A DNA stretch of 64,000 bases, taken from assembly GCA_011799875.1 (NCBI GenBank), contig CM022303.1:732480587-732544586 (forward strand), read 5' to 3'. Shown here in pieces: positions 48,600 through 61,691 of the stretch. The notes beneath the pieces were generated by a model. The model searched no databases. It had not been told where the DNA came from and saw only the letters and a list, made by a program, of their open reading frames with translations. Numbering within the stretch: the stretch's first letter is position 1; each line of letters starts with the position of its first letter. The translations under genes were made by a program, and so were the position numbers. Source of the DNA: Thinopyrum elongatum (Eukaryota; Streptophyta; Magnoliopsida; Poales; Poaceae).

Positions 48600-50217
48600 T
48601 TGTATTTGGGTACTTGGACTGCCGAGATGTTGTTCCTTTGTATTTTGGTACTGAGCTAGTAAGTTCATTAATTTACTTCCAAATTTACATTTGTATGATC
48701 TATACATTTGTGGATTAAAATAGAGACTCATTGTACTGATCATTCAAATAAAATATTTTCTCTGTTACTATTTTATTTAATTAGCATTTGAAGAAAATGT
48801 TTCTCCTTTTTTTAATATAAATCTGGAAGAAATATTACCATCTAGTTGCGAAAATAAGATGGTGAATACGATCACTTTACTATAAAACTTTCATTAATTT
48901 TTATTTTTTTATGTTTGAAAGTTTCTTCAACAGGAAAAAGAAAGAAAAAAATATACTCACTTATACACGCACGCACACATGTGAACATCAGGTCAAGCAC
49001 CACATGAATGCATGAAAAATAACCTCATGCAACTTTGTAATTCTCCCCCACCCGGCCCAAGATTATGGTTTTTTATTTGAATAAGCATGACTCAGATTAA
49101 GTAGTGTGAGGCCTTCGCATACACAATAGAATGCTGACATTTAATCTGGAACAGTATTCTAATTCCTATAAAGCATTTCAAGACGTCTATTCATTGGCTA
49201 GTATAGATGAAAAATCAGTAGTAGTGAGAGTGGTGTGCATTAGATGGAGTAGATCCCTATTTGTGAAGTACTTTCGGTGATAGTAAGAGAGGAAAAGTTT
49301 AGATGGATTTGCCTCACTAATGATAAAAATATTACATAACTCCGAAGTGGTTATGTCTGCAACTCTGTGTGATCATGCTCTATGCAATGCTTCGTTTTAT
49401 TACTTAATACTCATTTGTATGCGAGGGTTTCGATGCCTAGGGTGGAGCATTAGTCATTAGATACAATGGTAGTTGTTCTAGTTGATTTATGGACGTACTT
49501 CATATATAACATGATCCCAACATATGCTATGTTTTGTCATGAATGTTTGATTGATCATTACGCATGGCTATGCTTATATTTATGGGTCACCATTGTCGTG
49601 AGAGATGCAACTAGTGAGTCTATGAACCCCGATCCAATTTCCTACATAAGAAAACACTTCCAACATCATTTACATGCACTTTTATTTTCAGTTGTTTATT
49701 ATTTTGAAAATATAAAAATACCATTCATACCGTTATCAATAACCTCTTGTTGCAACTAGCAAGGTAGTGAGATTGACAACCTCACTACAACTATTGGGGA
49801 CACTAGATAAGTTCTTAATCTGTATTGCAGTGCTGCTTCAAAGAGGCTAAGGGTGTTGCCTCTACAGATTGATACATTGGTTTCTCAACTGAGGGGAAAA
49901 GTTACCACTTGCTACAAACTCTTGCACTTGGGGGGCCCAACAACTGCTTGGTATCGTAGTAATCGGAGCTACAACGTCGGTGGTTGCTGCATGCTGGCCC
50001 GGGTGGCAGGACAAGACATTTCCTCATCCTCAATGCTCCGGTGCCAGCGCTGGAGCGAGTGCTCGCTGGGGTTGGCGTTAACCAGTGAGGTGCCGAGCGG
50101 GCAGGCAGAGACATGGGAGGTGGACAGGGTGCTAGGGAGGCAGAGCGCATCACCGAATCTGGGAAAGGAAGGATGTGAGGAGGAGTCAGAGGAAAAGGAA
50201 TAGAGAGCCGGGGGGTG
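48600..50217. other. Unassigned sequence, copy B left part
   Basis: Counterpart of 19735-21354 with about a dozen substitutions and a 2-bp deletion in an AT repeat near 49505. No gene recognised. Confidence 0.4.
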
Positions 50218-50222
50218 AGGAC
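50218..50222. repeat. Target duplication AGGAC, left of Angela-type insertion
   Basis: AGGAC at 50218-50222 and again at 53640-53644. Copy A has it once, uninterrupted, at 21355-21359. Confidence 0.93.
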
Positions 50223-51902
50223 TGTTGGAAATATGCCCTAGAGGCAATAATAAAATGGTTATTATTATATTTCCTTGTTCATGATAATTGTCTGTTATTC
50301 ATGCTATAATTGTGTTATCCGGAAATCGTAATACATGTGTGAATACATAGACCACAACATGTCCCTAGTAAGCCTCTAGTTGACTAGTTCGTTGATCAAT
50401 AGATGGTTACGGTTTCCTGACCATGGACATTGGATGTCATTGATAACGGGATCACATCATTAGGAGAATGATGTGATGGACAAGACCCAATCCTAAGCCT
50501 AGCACTAGATCGTGTAGTTCGTTTGCTAAAGCTTTTCCAATGTCAAGTAACTTTTCCTTAGATCATGAGATTGTGCAACTCCCGGATACCGTAGGAGTGC
50601 TTTGGGTGCACCAAACGTCACAACGTAACTGGGTGGCTATAAAGGTGCACTACGGGTATCTCCGAAAGTATCTGTTGGGTTGGCACGAATCGAGACTGGG
50701 ATTTGTCACTCCATGTAACGGAGAGGTACCTCTGGGCCCACTCGGTAGGACATCATCATAATGAGCTCAATGTGATCAAGGAGTTGTTCACGGGATGATG
50801 TGTTACGGAAACGAGTAAAGAGACTTGCCGGTAACGAGATTGAACAAGGTATCGAGATACCGACGATCGAATCTCGGGCAAGTATCGTACCGATAGACAA
50901 AGGGAATTGCGTACGGGATTGATTGAATCCTCGACATCGTGGTTCATCCGATGAGATCATCGAGGAGCATGTGGGAGCCAACATGGGTATCCAGATCCCG
51001 CTATTGGTTATTGATCGGAGAGTCGTCTCGGTCATGTCTGCGTGTCTCCCGAACCCGTAGGGTCTACACACTTAAGGTTCGGTGACGCTAGGGTTATAGA
51101 GATATTAGTATGCGGTAACCCGAAGGTTGTTCGGAGTCTCGAATGAGATCCTGGACGTCACGAGGAGTTCCGGAATGGTCCGGAGGTAAAGATTTATATA
51201 TGGGAAGTCCTATTTTGGCCACCGGAAAATGTTCGGGATTTTTCGGTATTGTACCGAGAAGGTTCTAGAAGGTTCCGGAGTGGGGCCCACCTGCATGGGG
51301 GGACCCACATGAACGTGGGTAGTGGGGGCAAGGCCCCACACCCCTAGTCAAGGCGCACCAAGATTCCCCCTTAGAAGGAATAAGATCATATCCCGAAGGG
51401 ATAAGATCAAGATCCCTAAAAAAGGGGGATAACAATCGGTGGGGAAGGGAAAGGATGGGATTTCTTTCCTTCCACCTTTGCCAACGCCCCAATGGACTTG
51501 GAGGGCAAGAAACCAGCCCCCTCCACCCCTATATATAGTGGGGAGGTGCATGGGAGAAAGAGCACAGCCCCTGGCGCCTCCCTCTCCCTCCCGTGACACC
51601 TCTTCCTCCTCCAGTAGCGCTTGGCGAAGCCCTGCTGAAATCCCGCTGCTTCCACCACCACACCGTCGTGCTGCTGGATCTCCATCAACATCTCCTCCCC
51701 CCTTGCTGGATCAAGAAGGAGGAGACGTCTCTGCTCCGTACGTGTGTTGAACGCGGAGGTGCCGTCCGTTCGGCGCTCGGTCATCGGTGATTTGGATCAC
51801 GACGAGTACGACTCCATCAACCCCGTTCTCTTGAACGCTTCCGCTCGCGATCTACAAGGGTATGTAGATACACTCCCCTCTCACTCGTTGCTAGATGACT
51901 CC
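50223..51902 (+). repeat. First LTR, missing its terminal 57 bp
   Basis: Aligns with 51903-53582. It stops at GATGACTCC and the next LTR begins at once. TATATATAG core promoter at about 51530. Confidence 0.92.
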
Positions 51903-53639
51903 TGTTGGAAATATGCCCTAGAGGCAATAATAAAATGGTTATTATTATATTTCCTTGTTCATGATAATTGTCTGTTATTCATGCTATAATTGTGTTATCC
52001 GGAAATCGTAATACATGTGTGAATACATAGACCACAACATGTCCCTAGTAAGCCTCTAGTTGACTAGCTCGTTGATCAATAGATGGTTACGGTTTCCTGA
52101 CCATGGACATTGGATGTCATTGATAACGGGATCACATCATTAGGAGAATGATGTGATGGACAAGACCCAATCCTAAGCCTAGCACTAGATCGTGTAGTTC
52201 GTTTGCTAAAGCTTTTCCAATGTCAAGTAACTTTTCCTTAGACCATGAGATTGTGCAACTCCCGGATACCGTAGGAGTGCTTTGGGTGCACCAAACGTCA
52301 CAACGTAACTGGGTGGCTATAAAGGTGCACTACGGGTATCTCCGAAAGTATCTGTTGGGTTGGCACGAATCGAGACTGGGATTTGTCACGCCATGTAACG
52401 GAGAGGTACCTCTGGGCCCACTCGGTAGGACATCATCATAATGAGCTCAATGTGATCAAGGAGTTGTTCACGGGATGATGTGTTACGGAAACGAGTAAAG
52501 AGACTTGCCGGTAACGAGATTGAACAAGGTATCGAGATACCGACGATCGAATCTCGGGCAAGTATCGTACCGATAGACAAAGGGAATTGCGTACGGGATT
52601 GATTGAATCCTCGACATCGTGGTTCATCCGATGAGATCATCGAGGAGCATGTGGGAGCCAACATGGGTATCCAGATCCCGCTGTTGGTTATTGACCAGAG
52701 AGTCGTCTCGGTCATGTCTGCGTGTCTCCCGAACCCGTAGGGTCTACACACTTAAGGTTCGGTGACGCTAGGGTTATAGAGATATTAGTATGCGGTAACC
52801 CGAAGGTTGTTCGGAGTCTCGGATGAGATCCTGGACGTCACGAGGAGTTCCGGAATGGTCCGGAGGTAAAGATTTATATATGGGAAGTCCTATTTTGGCC
52901 ACCGGAAAATGTTCGGGATTTTTCGGTATTGTACCGAGAAGGTTCTAGAAGGTTCCGGAGTGGGGCCCACCTGCATGGGGGGACCCACATGAACGTGGGT
53001 AGTGGGGGAAAGGCCCCACACCCCTAGTCAAGGCGCACCAAGATTCCCCCTTAGAAGGAATAAGATCATATCCCGAAGGGATAAGATCATGATCCCTAAA
53101 AAAGGGGGATAACAATCGGTGGGGAAGGGAAAGGATGGGATTTCTTTCCTTCCACCTTTGCCAACGCCCCAATGGACTTGGAGGGCAAGAAACCAGCCCC
53201 CTCCACCCCTATATATAGTGGGGAGGTGCATGGGAGAAACAGCTCAGCCCCTGGCGCCTCCCTCTCCCTCCCGTGACACCTCTTCCTCCTCCAGTAGCGC
53301 TTGGCGAAGCCCTGCTGAAATCCTGGTGCTTCCACCACCACACCGTCGTGCTGCTGGATCTCCATCAACCTCTCCTCCCCCCTTGCTGGATCAAGAAGGA
53401 GGAGACGTCTCTGCTCCGTACGTGTGTTGAACGCGGAGGTGCCATCCGTTCGGCGCTCGGTCATCGGTGATTTGGATCACGACGAGTACGACTCCATCAA
53501 CCCCGTTCTCTTGAACGCTTCCGCTCGCGATCTACAAGGGTATGTAGATACACTCCCCTCTCACTCATTGCTAGATGACTCCATAGATTGATCTTGGTGA
53601 TGCGTAGAAAATTTTAAAATTCTGCTACGTTCCCCAACA
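51903..53639 (+). repeat. Second LTR, complete
   Basis: 1,737 bp with TG...CA ends. TATATATAG core promoter at about 53210. The last 57 bp (53583-53639) include the LTR end that would normally border a primer-binding site, but host sequence AGGAC follows instead. Confidence 0.93.
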
Positions 53640-53646
53640 AGGACTA

Positions 53647-53796
53647 ACATCTTGACCTGCGATGACCGAAACGTCCGGACAAGATGCATCGAACCGGGTC
53701 GCGACAGTCTAGGACAAGGTGCCGAGGAGAAAGGCACTGGTAGCAGAGACGGCGATGGAGCACATGTGAGATGGAGGGGGATTCTAAGGGCCAAGG
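53647..53796 (-). pseudogene. LINE ORF1-type zinc-knuckle fragment (copy B)
   Basis: Same knuckle as at 21362-21511, without the copia insertion. It shows the original sequence across the CAAGG site at 53792-53796. The Angela-type insertion ends 8 bp to its left. Confidence 0.58.
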
Positions 53797-56700
53797 TGGT
53801 GCGGGAGGAGTGGGGTTGTAGGATCGTAGTAAGTCTAAGGGGGGTGGGTAAATAGACTATCAAAATCTAATTCTACCACAACCTAGAGAACTTTTCCCAA
53901 TTTTAGTTCTTCGCGAATTTTAAGCTTAGCTAGTTGTTTCCTAAAAGACCCTACACAGGCAAGTCTACGAAGAGTAAAGCATAGAAGAAAAACTTGCACG
54001 AAAGTAAGGGAGGGTTAGAAGATTGCAAACACGGGAAGGCTCAATGTTGTTTTCCCGTGGTCCAGATAGTTAACGCTATCCTACTCCACGTTGATGGAGG
54101 CTTCGAACCACGAAGGTTCTAGGATCATGGAGATCCCAGTTGCTAAGTCCACGGAGGACAAATCCACGAAGAGCCCATGAAGAGAAACCAAGCTATTCCA
54201 GCATGGCCTACGACCATGAAGGTCTAGCCTGACTCGGGGTCGATCTTCAAGACGCAGGCAATCTCCTTGCCCTTACAAACTTCTTGGTTCTTTCACACCT
54301 TGAAGGCTCTCAAGCACACCTAGCCAATCTAGGAGGCGCACACCCTCCAAAAGTAATAAGACTGAGGTTGCTTGGTGATGAATTTCTTGCTCTTATGCTT
54401 CAAAAGATAATCTCCTCCACAATAAAACTCTCATAGGAAAGATCTATGTTGGAGAGGTTGGGTGTCTCAATTTTTGGAGTGGAATCAAAGAGGAGAAGAG
54501 ACATCAAAGGTTTGGCATGAATGTTGGTGTACATTGCCCTTTGAACTCAACACAAGTGTTGAAGCACTCTTGGAAAATGGATGTTTGAACATGAAGTACT
54601 TCGAGGGACTTGGTGGGATAGGTGGGGATATATATAGTCTAGACCCAGAAAAGTGACTGTTACACACTTTTTTGTGTAGCTCAAAGGGACCGGATGATCA
54701 GCCCAGAGGCTCCGACTGGAACTAAATATGGTAACTTTCATATAGCTCGGAAGGTTGGACCATATGTCATTCGGAGGCTCGGACTAGCACTAGACCACCT
54801 GCGCATGCTACTGGTCTTGTTCGGAATATCTGACCAGATGTGGTTCGGTGGCTCCGAGCAGTGTGCAGAGGCTTGCCCATGGGCTCCAGTGGCTTCAAGA
54901 GGAGTGTCCTGGTGACTCCGAATGAACTAGGATTTTGCAATGGCTATCTCTAGAGTGGATACGAGGGTCCGGATGGATGTGACTCGATGGCTCTGGAAGG
55001 TGAAAATGAAGATAGAGATAGTGGGAAATGGTTGAGGTATTTGGGTGATTTAGAGTTTGATATCTAAGCATACTTAGCAAGAAGCTTATCACCACTCTAC
55101 CTTGATCCCCTTTTGATAGTATCATCATACCTATGGACTCTATGTGATCTTGGATCACTCAAAGATAAAATATATATATCCTAAGCCTTGCCACCACTTG
55201 CCGTTGAAGAATTGGGGGTCACCAACCATATTCCTAGTTGCATCTTCTGAGATATCATCTGAAATACACTTGAATGATCATTAGTCCCTTGAGATATGTT
55301 ATCATTGATTATCAAAACCCAGCTAAGGGATAGAGATGCACTTTCAAGAGGAGAGGAGTGAATCTTTATAGGTGTGCCGTAGTGTGGACGCAGGGGACAA
55401 TGCGACATCCGGGTAGTGGGGGGATGGGCAGGCGGCGAAGCTATAGAGGCCCTCATAAGGAGCGGTGGGAGTGGCAGGATTATACTATCTGACAGAAGAG
55501 GATGTAATGGGAAGCAGAATATGAAGCAGCCTGTGCACCGCGTGCCCTGTCATTCGGGTAGGGGAAGGGACAGGGAGTGAGACCGGGTCCGGACGGCACA
55601 AACCCAGGGGGTCAGAGGTGTTAGGGGTAGGCATGATGTCTACCACCTCCGTGTAGGCGCCGGGAGAGGGGGATCTGGGTGGGCAACAGAAGTCAGCGTC
55701 AACATGAGGGGAAAGATCTAGAAGACATGGACCCAGGGAGTCAGGGATGGTCGGGTCTGGGCCCGGGGTGCTGGGTTGTTCCCGGAGGTCAATGGCAGAA
55801 TCGGTTGAAATGCACGAGGGAACGAAGAAGCGCCAATGGAGGCCACCGCCTCCTCATCTTTGGCGCGGTCGGGATGAAGGCGGAAAGTGTAGGTGGCAAT
55901 TTCAAGCTGGCCTGCTGAATAATGAAACCCGCAACCACTGGGGACGAAGCCCTAGAGGAGAAAACTAGGTTGCTCAAGTGGGTGAGAGTAAACCTATCTG
56001 GCGGCGTAGTGAGCGAGAAGTTGAGTGCGTTGGCGATGAAGAAGGCCTTGAACCCCATGTCAGTGAAGGGAGGTGGTCCAGAATGGGAGGTGACTAGTGA
56101 GGACACTACCAGGGAGTGAAAATTGTGAAGAACTTAGTCAAGAAAGGCAGTACTTGGGCGGGAGTTGCGGATGTCTCGGCATCGAGGAGGTCAGCGGCGC
56201 ATCGGAAGAGCCTTCCTATGAGGAGGCCCGATGACCGCATGGGAGAAGTTGTAGCCTATAAAAGCAACAATAAATATATAGCAATCATCCTATAAAAGCA
56301 ATCAGTAGCAGCCCCAAACAACATATAGCAAAATGGCCAAATCTCTTCTCTCTCTCAGGGTCAAGACAAACAGTAGTAGCGGAGCCAGACTTTAGGAGCG
56401 TGACGAGAATCGGGATGGCGCCTCCGACCTCATCTCGCCCCATCCTGCCACAGCGCCCACACGACCGTGCCGAAGTTGCCCTCGGCGAGTCTGCATTCCC
56501 CTAGCTGGTGGCTGCTACCTCGAGACTCCAACACTACACCCAACTCCGCTCGCACGCATCGACCGCCGCCATGCCTACCCCGGCGACTGCGAGCGCCTCT
56601 CTCTCCCCAGCTTCTCTCCTCCCCCGGTGCGCTTCTCTCTCCCCCATCCAATATAGCCGCTGCTCATGTGACTGCATAGCCGACACCCTGTGCGCATCCT

Positions 56701-57129
56701 CTGCGACATGCCTACCACGACCGGTGTGTCTGCCTGACCTCACGCCCCCGCTTGTCCACCTCCATGCGCCTCCACCGGTGGCCGCTCCATCCCCGACCAT
56801 GGATGGTGATGCCCTAATTTCTCTCTCCCCTAGCTAATCCTCTCTCGCCCGCTTTCAATGAGAGAAATATGTGAGGAAGGGGATGAACCTATGGGTGAAA
56901 TGGAGTGGCTGCGTGCTGGCAAGAAGGAGCTTTCCAGGGAGGCAGTTCGCGTCGATGCGGTGCTCGGGGATGGATCGGGGAGCCCCCCAGTTCCCCGATA
57001 GATGAGGGAGTCGGGGAGAGAAACCGGGGTGAGCGGATCATAGGGGAGTGGACTGGAAACTGCTGGAGGGGTATTTTTTTTTATTTTCTCCCCTAAAATA
57101 GCTACCGAATGAGCGATCGGGGTGCTGTT
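53797..57129. other. Unassigned repeat-like region (copy B of 31286-34619)
   Basis: Near-identical to copy A with about 16 substitutions by eye and one base fewer in a T-run near 57073. Same motifs, no gene recognised. Confidence 0.4.
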
Positions 57130-57964
57130 TGTAACAGCCCAAGACCAACACTTTGCTTAGATATTGATTGTGCATCATGTTAATCTCATCACCATTGCAT
57201 AAGCATCATATGGCATTCAATAAGGGCTTAAAATTGGATATTTTATTAAACCCTAAATTATTTGCCATTTTATTAAATGGTGAATATCTAAACCTTTTTC
57301 TCCTTTGATGTTCTAGCATGAGGTAGACCCCCAAGCCTTGCACATGACCTTTCTGTGATATTTGGGAGCTACCCAAATTATTTCACAATGTTACCTCTCC
57401 TTTATCACCTACCCTTAGTTCAAACCCCAATATGCCTCACCCTACCATTATTTTCCAAACAAATATTTAAACCTTCGTGAGCATGCAAGTTGGATTCACC
57501 CCGACTTAGTCCATAGGAAATCTTTCACATATTCATAGCTCTATGTGCATCCTAGTTGCATGGCTATCCCTACTTCTTGCATTAACATCGATTATAAGGT
57601 CTCCCCGTTGCCTAATGATCAGCTGTTTCGGTGCAAGTCTTTCTTAATTTTTGACTTCTCATAAACCCCCATAATTATTCTCTTTTTTCCATAAGTGCTA
57701 AGGTCTAAAACTTGCGCTTAAGTATTGAATAAGTGTTGCGTGTATTGATGGCTCTATTTTATACACATTTTTAGAGCTCATTTGTTGCATATTATCTCCA
57801 TATATCATGTCCCATTGAACAAAGTACATGTCCATTATGCATGATTTCCGGTTTTTATTCTTTTCATTGTGAGTATTGCATAGTTTGTGGTTTTATTTAG
57901 TTTTTATTAGCTTTCTTTGCTTTATTGTGTCTACAGGTGTTTTGGAGCAACCATAGGCCAAGCA
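57130..57964. repeat. Possible gypsy LTR fragment (copy B)
   Basis: Same as 34620-35454, beginning TGTAACAGCCCAAGACC. Confidence 0.35.
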
Positions 57965-58228
57965 CAATGAAAAGGCCAGCGATGAGTTCAATATGGAGGA
58001 CTTTCAGGCATCAGACTTAAGCATTTGGAGTTTTTGGGGACTTTTGAAGCTCCATAAAATTGATTTTTCTGGAAGTCCAAAAACATGCAGAAAACAACAA
58101 CCGTTATTCGGCACTGAGTTAATAGGTTAGTCCAGAAAAATAATACAAATTGATGCCAAAACAATGCCAAATTGATATAAACATAGCATGAAACAATTAA
58201 AAATTATAGATATGTTTGAGACGTATCA
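57965..58228 (-). repeat. Gypsy LTR fragment, minus strand (copy B)
   Basis: Same as 35455-35718. Its start TGATACGTCTC reads leftward from 58228. Confidence 0.6.
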
Positions 58229-58254
58229 TAGTCGCAAGGCCGGTCCATGATCGC

Positions 58255-58760
58255 ATCTAAATCAGGGCTGGTCTGCATATTTTTGTTGGGCCACTGGCAC
58301 TTTTTTGGCCCTTGGCCACCCTGGCGCTGTCCTCCGAACTAGGCGTTGACCTTGTCATCGCCGTGTTTGTCACTCCGGCGCTTCCGGTTTCGCTTGTTGT
58401 TGTTGCGTCTGGGCCTGTCGTAATCATCCTTCGCCCCGGAAGTACCTCGGCCTTTCCCAGGTCGAGGGTGAGAAACTCGTCCCGACATCCATTTTGGAAC
58501 GCCATTATCGGCTCGACGTCGGTGATGTCGACGATCTCATTCTCGCGCACCTTCTTGCCATATTCCTAGATGATGTGACTGAGGTCATGCTGGCTAGCCG
58601 CCATCTGGTACGTGCCGAAAAAGTTGGCCAGTAATTCCGCCTGCAAGTCTGGCCAGGTGAAGATCGACCTGGGTGGCAGTGTATTCCACCAACCGCGGGC
58701 TGAGCCTTTCAGCATGACCGACAAGTAGTTGATTGCATGAAACGGGTCTCCCTTGGCCAT
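58255..58760 (-). pseudogene. Gypsy gag fragment (copy B)
   Basis: Same gag core and same in-frame TAG (58568-58566) as copy A. A short local difference near 58638 swaps two residues (Gln-Arg to Gln-Ala type). Confidence 0.7.
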
Positions 58761-59593
58761 CTACACTGGTGATGAAGTTGACGGCCTTACATTCCCTTGG
58801 TGTCATCAGTGTTGGTGGTGCAAGTGGGAAGGCCGTCCTCAGAGAGCTCAAGAAGCTTACCCAATTACTCAAGCTAAAGTTGTCTGGCATCAACCGGAAA
58901 AACTGGCAGGATTTTTGTTGCACCATCTCTTGTCATGGCTATCTAGAGTCCTTATCAGTTCGACTCGACGACGATGAGCAACATGATCATCTGTGTTGCT
59001 TGGATGACATCTCCAAGCCACCAAAGACACTAAAGACCCTCAAGCTATACGGGGGCAATGTATATGTATCACCGGTCTGGATGAAGCAGCTTGACCGTGT
59101 CGAAAAGGTTGGCCTTGAGGATCTTGAGTTGACAATATCAACGCAAGAAGACATAGACAGTCCTATTGAATTGGGATGCCAGGATATTTATCATCATATT
59201 TGTGTCAAGCCGATTCAAGATGGCGAGCTCCATTATGGTCGGTGGGAGAATTTGTGGAGTGGGGATGAATTCACAGCTGCCAAGGTCCTCAAGATCTATT
59301 GTGGCAGCCACAGGTTCGGGCTAGTTTTTGGACCTTGGATAGCAGCATATGTTGAGGTACTGGTGGTTCAGTGCTCTACCACTGACGCGTCTCTGGAGGT
59401 CTCCGGGCTAGAGAAATTACGTGACCTCAAGGAAGTGTGGCTCAAGGGTTCCTACAGCGACGCAGTCAAGCAACACTTGCGGCAGAAAGTTGAGGAGCAT
59501 GACATGAACCCCGTCTTTAAGCAGGACCCCCAACAGACCCAACAATCCGCTCCACCTACCCCTTGTGCGTGCTTGAAACGCATGCTTCCATGA
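58761..59593 (+). pseudogene. 3' end of an NB-LRR gene, LRR part only (copy B)
   Basis: Same frame and length as 36251-37083, ending at 59593. It differs by a handful of substitutions, e.g. Ile to Met in SPVW(I/M)KQ, Cys to Tyr in KGS(C/Y)SD, Thr to Ser near ALH(T/S)LG. No frame break has accumulated in either copy. Upstream it also runs into antisense gag sequence, to an ATG at 58733. Confidence 0.8.
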
Positions 59594-60595
59594 ATAGTCG
59601 TTTTGTAATTTAATAGAGTAGTATTATCTGTGCTTGAAACTTTATGATTCTTTCTTTGCCCGTTAATTTCATTGCGTAGGTTTCTAGAGAACTGCATGTG
59701 CGAGCTGTGGTACAAGGAGGGAAACATCTGTTGCTCACTGAATTATGCAAATGTTATCCGCATGCCTCATTTACAGATATGTAATGTTGTTCTTGAAAGT
59801 TTTTGTCTCGAAAAAATATTTGAATCGCAGGATCCCTGCTTTGCCCGTTGAGTTCAGGATGTTAATGTGCTTTTCATTCAGTGTAGTATGCTTTAGTTGT
59901 TCCAACAGGATTGTCACGAGCAGTGGCGAGTCCAGTAGGTGGGCTTCATAGGGCTCTAGCCTACCCTCCAAAAAAATGAATTTTTTTTTTACTACTACTC
60001 TTCTTCTCAGCTCAGCCCATCAGCCCAACAACAGGCAGCAGCCCACACACGTAGAAGTGCCCAGACCAAAGCAACGAAGAAGCACGCACACATCCAGCCT
60101 CCAGGCACGCCGCACCCATCGCTCACGCTCCGTCCAGGGTCCAAACCTAGCGTTGGGGCGGCCGGCGGCGGACCAGGTAACCGGCGGCGAACCAGGCAAG
60201 GGGGCGGCGGACTGCTGGACACCGCGCCAGCAGCTAGGCGCGCGCGCCTCGCCGACAAGCCAAGGCGCCAACTGGCGCCAACGGGCAACGGCCAACCCTA
60301 GCTGGACATCGGCCGCCGGCCAGCTGCCAGGTGCCAGCCAAGCTTCGGAGGCGGGAGGCGTACTGCTGCTGCTGGCTGCCTGGCTGGAAGGAGTCGAGGG
60401 CTCGACCGCTCGAGGTGTTGAGCAAGGGGGCGTTGAGCCAGGGAGCTGAGGCGTGGCTGCCGGCAGCAGTGCTCACGGCTGGTCCCTTGCCCCTTGGTAA
60501 TTTCAATCAGCAAATTTTGTACATTTGTAATTGCTAGTTCATGTTATGTTAATTAATTTAGTGTCCTACTCCTATGGAAATTATTTGCAGATTTG

Positions 60596-61390
60596 CAGAA
60601 ATGAAGAGAAAAAATATGAGCATAAACAGATTTTTTTGCAAGTAGTTCAAGCACTCCTCGTGTCGACCCAGATCCTATCCCAGCCACTCCACTGATCCCA
60701 GCAAATATGAACCCAGATCCCCTTCCCTTGACTGTAGTGACCATAATTCCCCCTTCAACTAATGAAAGGAGGGCTGATCCCTCAACCCCAAGCAATGAGA
60801 GAAATGATATGACATTTGATGAGAGTACAAACCAACCAAGGATGCCTATACTAAAATTTCATCCAAGTCAAATTATTGCTGATCCAGGACTTAGAATACC
60901 TATAGAAGATTATCCCCCTGAAATTAGAAGTGATGTGAGAAGAGCTTATTTGTTGAACAAGTGAAACAAAGCTATTGGGCATAAATTCAAGAAGACAAAG
61001 GATGGTAAAATTTGGAGATCCTTTCAACGTGCGTGGCTCGACAAGTTTGATTGGTTGGAATACAGTGTGGATAAGGAGGCTGCGTTTTGCTTTCATTGCT
61101 TTCCTTTCAAGAAACCATCCCAGGCCATTAGATTTGGCAACGATGTTTTCACAAAAGATGGCTACACTTGTTGGAAAACAGGTCTAGCTAGTTTTGAAAA
61201 GCATGTTGGTGGTCAATCTAGTTACCACAACATTGCTAAGAGAGATTGCGATGATTTCAACAATCAACGAGCAAGTGTGGCTACCAAATTCCGTGTGTAC
61301 AGCATTCATGATGACCAAATCATGATACAATTCCAGAAAATAAGGGATCGGAAGGGACATTTGCCTCATGAGTTCAATGTGATTTCTTAG
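60596..61390 (+). pseudogene. hAT transposase N-terminal part (copy B)
   Basis: Equivalent to 38096-38890. It has a TGA at 60962-60964 where copy A reads Arg, and Lys where copy A has the TAG. It shares the upstream T-run frameshift and the missing catalytic half. Confidence 0.8.
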
Positions 61391-61691
61391 AGGTATAGAT
61401 GTCAGTGTTAATAATTTAATACCTAGTACTGGTTGTGCATGACTTATTGTTGTATCACTAACAAATGTGCTAATTTGGACAGATGGCTTGTGGTTGGTGA
61501 CTTGGGCATACATTTCTATATTTTGGTGTGGAGGTGTTCTGTGACTACAATATCACTTAGTAAGAAGCAACATCTCATTGTCTTTTGTTGTTGCTTCTCT
61601 AGTACTTTGATGCCTTGGTGTGTGAATTGTATTAACCTTTCTAGTATGGTTACATGTTACTAGTATTTTTGTTGAAAATTTTCATGTTGTT

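Larger units (their letters stand above)
50223..53639 (+). mobile_element. Angela/BARE-type copia insertion reduced to two head-to-tail LTRs
   Basis: Two direct LTR copies with nothing between them. 50223-51902 (1,680 bp) lacks the last 57 bp. 51903-53639 (1,737 bp) is complete and ends TTCCCCAACA. Both start TGTTGGAAATATGCCC, the hallmark of Angela/BARE/WIS elements. They differ at about 15 positions. The whole insertion is flanked by the 5-bp duplication AGGAC, and the site is empty in copy A. There is no primer-binding site, coding region or polypurine tract. Confidence 0.93.

Noticed and set aside
50223..53639. Reading the Angela structure as two nested independent insertions
   Set aside because: A nested insertion would leave a target duplication around the second LTR and the last 57 bp of the first LTR to its right. 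Neither is there; only one AGGAC pair flanks the whole.
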